Source of the DNA: Spirogloea muscicola
Lineage: Eukaryota; Streptophyta; Zygnematophyceae; Spirogloeales; Spirogloeaceae
Direction of reading: 5' to 3'
Length of the DNA: 58,452 nt
Assembly: GCA_009602725.1 (NCBI GenBank)
Contig: WELB01000043.1
Location: forward strand, 225,528 to 283,979
Made by a program: the position numbers and the translations under genes. Shown here piece after piece: positions 1 to 10,300 of the stretch. Position 1 is the stretch's first letter, and each line of letters starts with the position of its first letter. The notes below the pieces were generated by a model. The model was not told the origin of the DNA and made no database searches. It saw nothing but the letters and a program-made list of their open reading frames with translations.

Positions 1-127
<127 letters not shown>

Positions 128-186
128 GCAAGTCCCTCCTCCCCCCCCCCTTGACACCTCCGTGTTTGGCGCTCTGCCCATGCCAG

Positions 187-2278
187 GTGAAGACCAACAA
201 GCGGTACAGTGGAAGCAGTAAATGGACTGTCAAGGTGAGGCAGGCAGCCAATGCCCGTACGCCGAGCAATGCGCTAGCGTAGCAAAGCGGCTGTGCTAGT
301 CTCTGACTGAGGTGGCCAGTCTATCAATGTCACCACGGCAGGAGCTGGCGGAGCAAGTGGCGGCTGACTATGGTACTGTCGACGTCCTCGTGCACTCGCT
401 CGCTAACGGCCCTGAGGTGCCCCTCCCTTGCCCCTCCCTCCTCTCCCTCCCTCCTCCCTTCTGGCTCCAACTTGACTCTCTCTCCTTCCTCCTCTTGTTT
501 CCCTCCTGCTTGCCTCCTTCCTCTGGAGGAAGCGGGTCTGGCGCCGGACGAGCGCTCCTGCTGCTCGCTCGCTGGCCAAGTGAGCAACTGACCTAGCGGC
601 GACCGCGGTGGCAGGTCACAAAGCCGCTGTTGGAGGTCTCGAGGAAAGGGTACCTGGCTGCCATCTCCGCGTCCACCTACTCGTTCATCACTCTGCTGCA
701 GCGCTTTGGGCCGCTCATGACCCCCGGTGCGCACCTTTGCCACCGCCGTTGCCTCCTTTGCTGTCACCGGGCTTTCGTCAGCAACTGCCGTGGCCACGTT
801 TTCCCCCCCTCCTTCCTGTGCTTCCTTCTCCCTTCCCCCCTCCTTTCCCTTTCCATAGTCTTGCTTCCTGGTACCCCTGCGGCGCCTTTGGCTGGTGAGC
901 GCTGCCGCTGCCACCACTTTGTTGCTCCCAGGCTGCTCACGCTACCAGTTCGCCACCCGCAGGTGGGGCCGCCATTTCGCTGACCTACATTGCGTCTGAA
1001 CGCGCCATTCCCGGGTGAACCTGCTCCCCACTTACAGCTTTCGCGTCACTCTTCACAGAGCAGCGAAAGTGCCAGCTAACATTGTAGTAGAGGAGGCCAG
1101 ACGTCACCGTCTGATGCAGCCATGGACCGACTGCCTGTGACCCGCAGCTATGGCGGCGGCATGAGCTCGGCCAAGGCCGCGCTTGAGAGCGACACCAAGG
1201 TCAGCCCTGTCAAGTGCAGCTGCCGCTGCCACCGCTGGCTTACCATGCCACGCCACCTGAACAGTACCACTGCCGCCGTCGTGCGCAGGTACTGGCCTGG
1301 GAGGCCGGTCGGAAGCACGGCATCCGTGTCAACACCATCTCCGCTGGTACTTGCCCCATGGCAAAACCCAAACCCTTAATCTGTTTGTCCGAGCATCTGA
1401 CCACTTGGTTATCGACTAAAACCATGGACAATCACTCGTTCACCTTCTATGCTCAACACCCTGTGAAGCCTTCCCCTCTTTCTTACCTAGTGGTGCTTAG
1501 CCTTAGCCCCTTTGCTTCGCAGCTATCTTGTGCTTCTGGCAAGGGCTTGGACCCCAAGCTTGAGCTCCTGCTCCTGTCCTTGTCCTTGGTCTCTTCTGTC
1601 CCATAATCTAGAATCCGGATAGCACTCCTCGTGATGCCTTACACCAACCTTGAGCTGGGCTCCTCAAGCCCTGATCCTTGACCCAGCACGTCTGCCCAAA
1701 TTCCCAGCCCTCTAGGCCACTTTGCATGGGGGGGCTCCACCAGGCCTAGTAGGGGTGGGCCAGCCAGCCGGCGTTTGACCCCACCAACGGTGGTGGTAAG
1801 ACGGTGAACGTGAGGCGCAGGGCCGCTGCGGAGTCGTGCTGCCAAGGCCATTGGTTTCATTGACGACATGATCAACTACTCGTCTGCAAATGCACCACTA
1901 CCCAAGGAGCTTGACGCTGGTCACTGTCTGAACCCTTCTCGTCCTGCTAACTTATCTTACTCCTTACTCTCTTGACTTTGCTGACTCTGTCAACAATCAG
2001 GCCCGCCGCTACCACTGCTAGTGCTGTCAAAAGTCACCACAGCAATTGCATTCCTTGTTATGACCCTTAATGCTTGATGTTGCACAGATGAGGTGGGTGC
2101 TACCGCAGCATTCCTGGCGTCCCCACTCGCATCAGCCATCACGGGATGCACGCTTTATGTTGACAACGGCTTCCACGCTATGGGGGTTGCTGTAGATAGC
2201 GCCTCACTCGCATCGGCAGCCCCTGCTCCCAAGGTGGTTGAGTCTGCCCCCCAAGCACCAGCACCAGCCTCTGCTTGA
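187..2278 (+). CDS. MOD1: Plastid-type enoyl-[ACP] reductase (NADH), 5'-truncated, 8 exons visible
   Basis: Reduces the enoyl-ACP double bond in the last step of each cycle of type II fatty acid synthesis in the plastid. Eight exons fit with GT-AG borders: 187-234, 342-416, 615-726, 963-1014, 1148-1199, 1289-1346, 1821-1919 and 2088-2278. They sum to 687 nt, giving 228 residues plus stop. Diagnostic stretches in order are [75 protein letters not shown] and DNGFHAMGV. The catalytic Tyr and Lys are spaced Y-x7-K as in plant enzymes, not Y-x6-K as in E. coli FabI. The transit peptide and N-terminal dinucleotide-binding half are absent because the gene runs off the left edge. The introns and plant spacing argue against bacterial contamination. 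The first residues and the signal peptide cannot be judged. Confidence 0.93.
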
Positions 2279-2870
2279 AGGTCCTCGGTGACACTAAAGT
2301 GGCAGCTCACCCTTGAACACCCACGACCAGATGGGAACCCGCAGCACTGTTCCTTAAGTGCAACTGCAGTGCCTACGCATGGATCCCTCCATGTGGTGCC
2401 CAGCACCTTAGCACAACTGCTGCTAGAAGTGCTCGGCTAAGTGTAGCAGAGCTGCAATGCCGTACCACTCGCCAATATTCCACATTTATGCAACAACACC
2501 ACAACCATGCTGTAGCAGTCGCCAATATTTCCACATTCATGCAACACCACAACACGAGGTCAACCACACCTGCGCACAATCTTTCTCAAACCTCGCTAGG
2601 CTGCAACATAATAGACTCGCGCCAGCGTTCAGTCGGCTCAAACAACAACATACTCAATGCGTATGAAGCCTACTAGCTGACACTGAGCTGAGAGGTGTCA
2701 GAGGTGGCAGCTCTTTGGTGACAGCTTAGAGCTCTCTCAGCACTGCTGAACGGTGCTGCTGAACAAATGGGAGGCGGTGTCCTGGTCCCTTTAGAGCAGC
2801 CGAACCTCAAGCCCTGGGGTACCAGGTGGCCTCAATGAAGCAACCTCTGCTTCAGTAACGACAGCGGTCA
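2279..2870. other. Convergent intergenic spacer, no gene seen
   Basis: About 590 bases lie between the stop codons of the convergent enoyl-ACP reductase and cytochrome c genes. The stretch holds their 3' UTRs. Short open frames here have no recognisable content. Some CA-rich sequence lies near 2460-2560. Confidence 0.6.
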
Positions 2871-3633
2871 TCACGCAGTGGCCTTCTTCAAGTGCGCGAT
2901 CAAGTCCGCACGCTCCTGCGGCTTCTTGAGGCCTGGGAAGACCATCTTCGTGCCGGGAATGTACTGCCACAACCACAACATCCAACCAAGCACAAGAGCT
3001 TGTGTTAGACTAGGTGATAGCTGTACATGCCTGCCAGCTCCACTGTCCTCCCTAAAGCAGCAGCCACCTGCAATCTACTCTTGGAACCCGAAGGGAAACC
3101 CCGCTTCATCTACGCTGGCATCGTGCGGCAGTGGGACTTCCGCTTTGCAGTCGTCTTCACAAGAAGCTGCAGACTATCCGAGGCGTCCAAGCCGCTAGCT
3201 GCCCTGTGCCGGTGCACCACCGCCGCAACCTGACCAGTACTCGACAGAGGCTGGCCCACTCAACACCAGCCTCCAGAAGGACGCTCGAAGCTGCCATCGA
3301 GTAGACCCACCAGCTGCTGCTGCCAAGAGAGCGAGGGAGGAGGGAGAGAGGCAAGGGGGTGGGAACCTTCTTGGGGTTGAGGAGGTACTCGTACAGCGTC
3401 TCCTCGTCCCAGTGCACCGCCTTGCCCTTGTTGGCGGACGAGTAGGAGAAGCCCGGCATGGTGCCGGACTGCCGCCCGAACAGGCCGCCCAGGTTCGGCC
3501 CTGCACCACGGCGGCGGCGGCGGCGGCGGCGGCCATCTGACTTCGAGGAAGCCCAGATCGCGCGCCCCGCAACCCACGACAGACCCGAGTTGCAGAGCAC
3601 CGCCACCGAAGCGGCAGCGACGGCGGCGGCGGC

Positions 3634-3670
<37 letters not shown>

Positions 3671-3803
3671 GCGCCGGCGGAGGACGCTCACCCTGCTTGT
3701 GGCCGCCGCCCTTCTCGGCGACGTGGCACTGCGCGCACTTGGTCTTGAAGATCTTCTCGCCTTTGCTGGCGTCCCCGGGCGGCGCCTCCGAGAACGAGGC
3801 CAT
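2871..3803 (-). CDS. CYC: Cytochrome c, mitochondrial, 3 exons
   Basis: Soluble electron carrier between complexes III and IV in the mitochondrial intermembrane space. The exons, read on the minus strand, are 3803-3692, 3500-3367 and 2963-2871. They total 339 nt, or 112 aa, the usual plant length. The heme attachment motif is CAQCH. It is followed by [16 protein letters not shown], the axial-Met region [14 protein letters not shown] and the C-terminus [10 protein letters not shown]. Splice phases join cleanly: G is split across intron 1, and intron 2 falls between NPKK and YIPG. The N-terminal extension [11 protein letters not shown] before the first conserved residues is typical of plants and algae. 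Intron 1 (3501-3691) is packed with CGG triplets. Read without splicing, it produces long Pro/Arg-rich frames that should be ignored. Confidence 0.96.
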
Positions 3804-3868
3804 GTCGGTCGCCGCTCAGCACGGCCCCCGACGGCTGCCCTAGAGCGGAGGCTGCGCGCCCGCGACTC

Positions 3869-3901
<33 letters not shown>
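3508..3901. repeat. CGG/GCC triplet runs in cytochrome c intron 1 and 5' flank
   Basis: Three runs of pure or nearly pure CGG triplets lie at about 3508-3532, 3620-3665 and 3869-3901. The first two are inside intron 1 of the cytochrome c gene. The third lies 65-100 bases upstream of its start codon, in the probable promoter or 5' UTR. Confidence 0.85.
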
Positions 3902-3902
<1 letters not shown>

Positions 3903-5600
3903 CGGCAATGGCTCTGGCAATGGCGTAAAGAGCTCCTACGGCGGGAGGACGGGGTTGGAGATCGGTGAAGTAATGAAACCTGAAATGGCCTGCCTCGTAT
4001 CGCTTACCGGGAGCACTTGGAAATGGGGCATCTGCGGGCCCCCAGCTTGAGTGCCACCGAGGCGCCTCCCCCCCCCGGGCTTTTTCCTGCTCGGGCAGCC
4101 CGATCGTCGCTCATTGCTCCAAAATTTTCTCGGGCCGCCGAGGGATCCCCATTGCAGGGCATCTTGAAAACCGGCGAGGCTGTAACAATCCGTTGAGTAT
4201 TGCCGGACACGTTCGGGCAGCTCTCAGAAATATTTGTGGTCTGCCCACCAGCGGGGTGCCGTGATTGCCCGGCGCCCAGCGAGGACCACGTGGCGGCTCA
4301 ACGCAGGGGTCCCACCGGGAGAAGGGTACATATACGCGGATGAGCAGATTGTGAAGACGTCAATGGATGCAGTTCACCTCGATATTTGCGAAGAGGGTGG
4401 GAACGAAACAGCTCCTCCATCCAAAGTTAAGGCAATGGCTGTGAGGAGTGGCTCTCCCAACGGGGGGCAAGGGGCTGTGAGAAGCCAGCCCGAAAAGAAT
4501 TGACAAGGTTTTAAAGGGGCCAAATTACGAAGGGGCCAGAACAATAGAATCGGTTCTCCCAATGGGGGCAAGGGCTGTGAGAAGCCAGCCCGAAAAGAAT
4601 GACAAGGTGAAGGGCCAGACTACGAGCTAAGCAGCGACTTCGGGGCCTGAAGAGGCTATGGCAGAACGGGGGAGGATGGACCACTCAGTAGTCACGAGTG
4701 AGGAGCCTCAAAACCTGAAGGGCTACCTCTGAACTGGTGTAGGATGAAGCACTCAATAAGTACGAGTGAGGAGCCTCAGACTGTGAGAGACCAGCCCAAA
4801 GAAAGAAAGTGCTCTCTCATAGAAGGTAAGGGCTGGAAAAGGCCAGCCCAAACGAATGGACAAGGTCCAAAGAGCCGGAAGGCGCCTAAACCAACACAGC
4901 TAGACACGAGACTACCGCAGATGGAAGCTTAGTAACCACGAGTCTCACAAGTGGACTGCAAGAGCCAGGGAGCGCTGGAAACGGACTGACAGCCGCAAAG
5001 GAATGATTAAACTTCTGAAGTGGCCGGAAGGCGCAATGGCTCGACACTTGTTTCCATGAGTTCTGCAAGTGGACGCTCAATAAGAGTAAGTCAGCAACTG
5101 TAGATCAGAATGACTAGAGGGAGGGAGAAGGAGCTCTGTCAAGAAGGGGCAATGGCTGTGAAGAAAAGAAGCTCTTCCAAGATGGGCAGAGGGTGCGAAA
5201 GGTCGGCCTTACCGGCAATGGACGAGGTCCCAAACGAAAGAAGAGTAGAAGCTCGTGATGGGGGGCGATGGCTGTGAAGAAGGAAGAAGAAGCACTTGTA
5301 AGGCCAATGTAGCAAACGCGGCCAGATTAACTGGTGGCTGGGAGAGGCCAGCCCAAAGGAATGGCTATAAGGAGGGATCGGTAAGCGCATGCTACTCGCA
5401 AAAAGCTCCCACCTTCCTCTAGTCGCAATATTCTCGGATGTCCGTTCTTGTGTCCGTACTTGTCACTCGCTTATGCTCGCTGATTGTGTGAACCATGATG
5501 CTTCGGACCTTGTCTATTTTAGGCTGACTTTCACGACCCCTTGTACCCCTTTGACAAGATTGACGGTAATAGTATTCCAAAGTAAGGCAATCAGAAAAGT
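3902..5600. repeat. Retroelement 3'-UTR debris cluster (hairpin units)
   Basis: No gene was seen here. The stretch is a patchwork of diverged copies of the short hairpin unit found across the window. Two units with the stem GGGCTG...CAGCCC lie at 4472-4491 and 4572-4591, in + orientation, about 100 bases apart. Variants with GGGCTGG...CCAGCCC lie near 4829-4850 and 5335-5356. Each is followed by the A-rich sequence GAAAAGAATTGACAAGG or a close variant. The matching full copies elsewhere show that this + orientation is antisense to the parent retrotransposon ORF. Confidence 0.75.
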
Positions 5601-6250
5601 AGATCTTGTTCATGCTTTTATGGGGTGGCTTTTTGTGCCCCTCGCCGGGCGACGTCCACGGGGCCATCGGGGCGTGGTTGCTCGACATATTGCACCACCT
5701 TGCGCGCAGGCCGCGCTCTGGCGGCGGCCTCTGGCTTCCGTCAGGGCGACGTCTTTCCGCCTGCCAGCTATTCAGATTTGCATCTACTGACTAGAGGTTA
5801 CTGAGAGTCCGCTTGCTGCTGTCTCAGTCCTTAGCAATCTGGCTCCTTCAGACCTTGTCCATTCCTTTGGGCTGGCCTCTCCCAGCCACCAGTTAATCTG
5901 GCCGCGCTTGCTCTCTTGCGCAATCGGGGGTGTTCAGCAGGCTGCAAGGGGAGCAGGCTCAGTCGACGCAGTAGAATTTAGCTCCCAGGTAAACCGCATG
6001 TGGCGCTCTTGGCTTACGCCTTTGCATCTGCGTGCAGGAAGTGCCCTGGCTGCCGCCTCCAGCTATTGGCAGGTGGAACTGCATCCGAATTGAGGTTGCT
6101 GTTTAATATTCTGAGCGGCCATCCTTTATGGCTCCTTCTTAGAGATTCCTGTGTGCTAACAGCTTCTCGTCTCTTCTGTGGGCTGGCCTTTTCCAGCCCT
6201 TACCCCCTTCTGGAGAAGCTACTTCTGATGTTAAAGAGTTGGTAACATAC
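5601..6250 (+). pseudogene. Degenerate non-LTR retrotransposon C-terminus and 3' UTR
   Basis: Translated fragments resemble the C-terminal endonuclease region of the retroelement seen intact elsewhere. GDVHGAIGAWLLDIL (near 5650) parallels VDIHGAFG...FDLLAKLA of the copy at 14307. VNRMW...LHLRAGSALAAASSY (near 5990-6070) parallels YRMR...LHLRAGRALAAASGF. Stops and frameshifts break the reading frame. Two sense-orientation 3'-UTR hairpins follow (GGGCTGGCCTCTCCCAGCC near 5872 and GGGCTGGCCTTTTCCAGCCC near 6180). These fix the strand as plus. Confidence 0.65.
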
Positions 6251-7080
6251 CTCGCTTCTTCTTGCACAGAGAGAGAGAGAGAGATTTCGCACGTGCACAT
6301 GGAATGAAAGGTAGGCCAGTACACTGTTTAGGAACAAACATGTGCTGTACATGGGGCTAGGCCAAGCGAAGCCCTATGCTAAGGAGAGAGCCACTTTTTC
6401 TACTAAGGGGTCTAAGTGGACCATGCAAAGTCCGGCTGAAGGGCACGAGTGTTCAAATGCAGATCCACCAGACACACTCGGGGAATTGGAGCACCGCCAC
6501 GGAAGCGAGAGGCTACGGCTTAGTTCCACCTGTAAAGAGTATGGTCTTTTATCAAAGGAAATAGCTCTCACAAAGAACGGCGATGAATGTGAGAGGCCAG
6601 CCCAGCAAAGCTACTTTTACAAAAAGAACGATGGTGGCTCTCCCAACCGGGGCAGGGCTGTGATAGCCAGCCCAGGCCAAATAGACAATGTCCAAAGGGC
6701 CGAGACGTGCAACATCGACATAGCTATGAAAGTTGCCACAGTGATTGAAAGCTCAATTACCCCTAGTCAGTAGCAAGTCGTCGTAAGTTGCAGCTTTCCA
6801 TGAGGAATGGACTAGGTCCATGGAAGGGTCCTTGAAAGAGAAGTGGCTCCCCCTTGAAAGCTATGGCCAGCTTGTAGCGAGCTGCTTCTTCCTCGAGATG
6901 GCGCAAGTATGGCTCTCTCCCTCCCACCGTCCGCTGCACCCTGTCGGTAAGCAAAGGTTTGCGGCGCCTTCTGGTTGACGCTTTTCCGCCCTAGTTACTC
7001 GAGGGGGGCAAGGGCTGTGAACAGCCAGCCCGAAAAGTATTGACAAGGCATGGGAAATGCTCAATTTCCAAAGGGCTTCA
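6251..7080. repeat. Retroelement debris upstream of CSE1
   Basis: No gene was seen here. There is a short (GA)n run at 6269-6284. A diverged hairpin unit lies near 6590. A well-kept one, GGGCTGTGAACAGCCAGCCC, lies at 7012-7031, followed by CGAAAAGTATTGACAAGG. The last copy ends about 50 bases before the telomere-type tract. Confidence 0.65.
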
Positions 7081-7082
7081 CT

Positions 7083-7106
7083 CCCTAAACCCTAAACCCT
7101 AAACCC
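7083..7106 (+). repeat. Interstitial plant-type telomere repeat
   Basis: Three perfect CCCTAAA units plus CCC. This is the plant and green-algal telomere sequence, written as the C-rich strand. It lies about 215 bases upstream of the CSE1 start codon and about 50 bases from a truncated retroelement unit. It could be a promoter telo-box or a scar of telomere addition or insertion. The sequence does not decide between them. Confidence 0.9.
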
Positions 7107-7180
7107 GTACTTTCGATCAGCGACTTGCTAATTTTCAACTTTCTAAGCCCCGTCTCCTTGCCACCTCCGGCGGCTTAGCT

Positions 7181-7217
<37 letters not shown>
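7181..7217 (+). repeat. CGG triplet run in CSE1 5' UTR
   Basis: About twelve CGG units sit between the telomere-type tract and the CSE1 start codon. This matches the CGG runs near other gene starts in the window. Confidence 0.85.
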
Positions 7218-7322
7218 GGCCTGCGGGGGCCGCATGGAGCTCGCCTCGCGGCGGCGCCGCCGGCGCCGCCGCGCTTGAGGCCGTCGCTTCCCAGGGCCGG
7301 CGGCACAGCGGCGGCCGAGACG

Positions 7323-10300
7323 ATGCAGCCGACGCCCGAGAGCGTCCAGGCGCTCTCTCGCTGCCTGCTGCAGACGCTGGCGGCGGAGCCCGAGCCGCGG
7401 CGCAGCGCCGAGGCGTACCTGAAGCAGGCCGCCGACCAGGTCCGCAGCTCCCTCGCCGCCGGGCTCTCTGGCCTCAATTCCACGCGCACTCCGCGTCGGC
7501 CCGTGGCTTTATTCCCAGCGACGGCTCTGAGAGACGAGGCCTGGCGCCATGGCGTGGCCGCTGACGGCATTCCCTCGCCGTTTGACATCGTGGCTTCGCT
7601 GCAGCCTGGATACGGCATCACGGTGCTGAGCCTCTTGACTACAGAGGGAGTCAGCGACCAGGTCAGGCAGGCGGCAGCCGTCAACTTCAAGAACCATGTC
7701 AAGTACAGATGGGCCGTGGAGCACCTGGAGCCGGGCGCCCCTGGAACGCCAGGCCAAATCCTGGTATGCCTGCACCTTGTGCCTAAGTGGCAGTATCCAT
7801 TTACAGGTCATCTTCACTGCATCTTCACTTCTAGATAAAGTGAACTACAGTCCTTTCCCAGGAGAGCAGCTCTGGCTGCTGTGATTACGACGTACAAGTA
7901 AAAGGCCGCCTCGTGTATTGATGCTGCAGAAGCATTTCGTTCTAGGGTTTAAGGATTGCACTGAGAACATGACTCTCAAGGATCCTCTGGCTCCAAGTTC
8001 CAGACCAAATTAAAATGGCTGTATGCAACAATTGGAAATGTAGGTCTTCTAAGGGTGTACTTGTGCTATGCGTAGGAAGTGGAGAAAGAGCAAATCAAGG
8101 CCCTCATCCTGCCACTGATGCTTAACACTCCAACAATTCTTCAGGCTCAGGTGATTTGACAGTAACATTTGGGTCAGTTTTGCTGACAGTGAGTGAATCG
8201 GATGCTTTAACACCACACTCCAGTACTCTTGACTTCTCCAAAAACAAGTTCATGTCAGCTGCTAAAACTATAAGGTTATTTCGCCTTCTTAGGTGCCATC
8301 TATCACTCCTCTCAACAGTCTTAATGTCCATGCTTGTGTTCGTAGCAGAAGCTGCCAAGGAGCATGTTGCAAATGGTTTCATTGTTGTAATGGTTTCTTG
8401 CGTTGTTCTTGTCATCCCTGCAGATAAGCGAAGCCCTTTCAATCATCAGTCAGCATGATTTCCCGTCCAAGTGGTCGAGTCTCCTCCCAGAGCTTACCTC
8501 CAAGCTCTCCTCAGAAGACTATCACGTCATCGTAGGTGTACTTAGGACTGCCAACTCAATCTTCAAGAGGTTTAGGGACCAATACAAGACAAACGAGCTC
8601 CTCCTGGAATTGAAGTATGTGCTAGATATCTTCGTCCAGGTGAGCTAGAAGACTTGTCCAGGTTATGGGCATGGAGTGTTTTCAACATACTGCAGTATGC
8701 TGCAGTATATGGAGCTGCGCTAGCGTCATGCAGGATATAAAAAACTCATTGCAATCTCATGAGTTGTGCCCCGACATTGTCATTGTCAGCAGGTGCAGAG
8801 ACACGGGTTCAACTCTCTACTTGTCTGACTGTCTATCAACCACCTCAACCTGTGCAGCCACTGCTGGAGCTGTTCAAGCGCACAGGACAGCTTATCTCTT
8901 CCACGCAGAGCGATCTGCCAGCTTTGAAACCTCTTCTGGAGTCGGCAAGACTTATCTGCAGAATTTTCTACTCCCTAAACTTTGTGGATTTGCCAGAGGT
9001 TTTCCAAGACCATCTGCAGGAGTGGATGACACAATTTCAGGGGTAAGCATGGCCTCACTGTATGCAATCAAAGTGCTGGTGGTCTTGTGAGATAGGAGTT
9101 AGGCTATGCTGCGCATGCATTGACCACTGCTATTCTGTGCTCTATTGACGATGATTTTATATTTCAATGACCACATAGGCTTCTGAGATACGAGAACCCT
9201 CTGCTGAGAGAGTCAGACCCAGACAAAGAGGACCTCATAAATTCTCTGAAGGTCAGCAGGGTTGATCTGTTCACATTGTCAAGGCAGAGTTGGACAGTCT
9301 AGCAATGCTAGTGTGGGTTGTCTGCCTGCTTGGCAATCTTGAATTATGAAAGTTGGTTCTTCTGTTGATGCTCCGGCTGTTTCGTTGCTCGTGCCAATGT
9401 GCAGGCCAGTATATGTGAAAATGTTAATCTTTACGTAGAGAAATACGAGGAAGAGTTTCAAGAGTTCCTACCAATCTTTGCCAACGATATTTGGACACTG
9501 TTGTTGAGTTTGGGTCTATCAGCAGGGCAAGACCGGATTGCAACTACGTCAATAAATTTCCTGATCACAGTAGCTAGGAGCGTTCATCATCCACTTTTCA
9601 GTGACCCAGCTAGGTTGCAAATGATCTGCCAAAGCATTGTCATCCCAAACCTCCAGTTCAGAGACGAAGATGAGGAGCTCTTTGACATGAATTACATTGA
9701 ATACATCAGGAGGTACTTCTCAAAGCCTTGCCAGCTGCTCGGCACCCTGAATCCTGCAGCAGACCCTTGATTGCTGCACCTATTCTCAAGGCATGCAGCC
9801 ATATATACTATTCACCTCATTTAGGGTTTTACACAATATAGTTGAGAGCAACCGCGTGACATGCTTACCATATGATTTTTGCAGAGATATTGAAGGAAGC
9901 GACAGTGACACACGAAGGAGAGCTGCCTGTGAGCTGATCAAAGCTCTGGCAGTGCACTACGAGCAGCAAGTCACGCAGCTCTTCTCCATGTATGTCGCGG
10001 AGGAGCTTGGGAAGTATGCCCAGAATCCTATGCAGAACTGGAAGGAAAAGGATTGCGCAATCTACCTTGTAGTGGCGCTTGCTGTTAAGCAGAAGACGAT
10101 TGCGCAGGGTGCTGTTGCCACAAACAATCTAGTCAATATTGGCGACTTCTTCCAGCTGCAGATATTTCCTGAGCTCCAAGCTCAGGTGCGAGCAGTTGAA
10201 CACTGATGCAGCGCTTCTACATGCCTCAAACACTGCAGTACCATTTGTGCATTTTTGCTTGTCGTACTTCTGGTTGCTATACTTCATTAAGCCCAGCTCA

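Noticed and set aside
187-2278. Bacterial FabI contamination
   Set aside because: Seven GT-AG introns and the plant-specific Tyr-x7-Lys spacing show a eukaryotic plastid-type gene.
3195-3803. A 202-codon minus-strand frame starting with cytochrome c residues and continuing into polyproline and polyalanine
   Set aside because: After the Gly of HKQG the sequence crosses a clear GT donor into a CGG-rich intron. The spliced model gives exactly the 112-aa cytochrome c.
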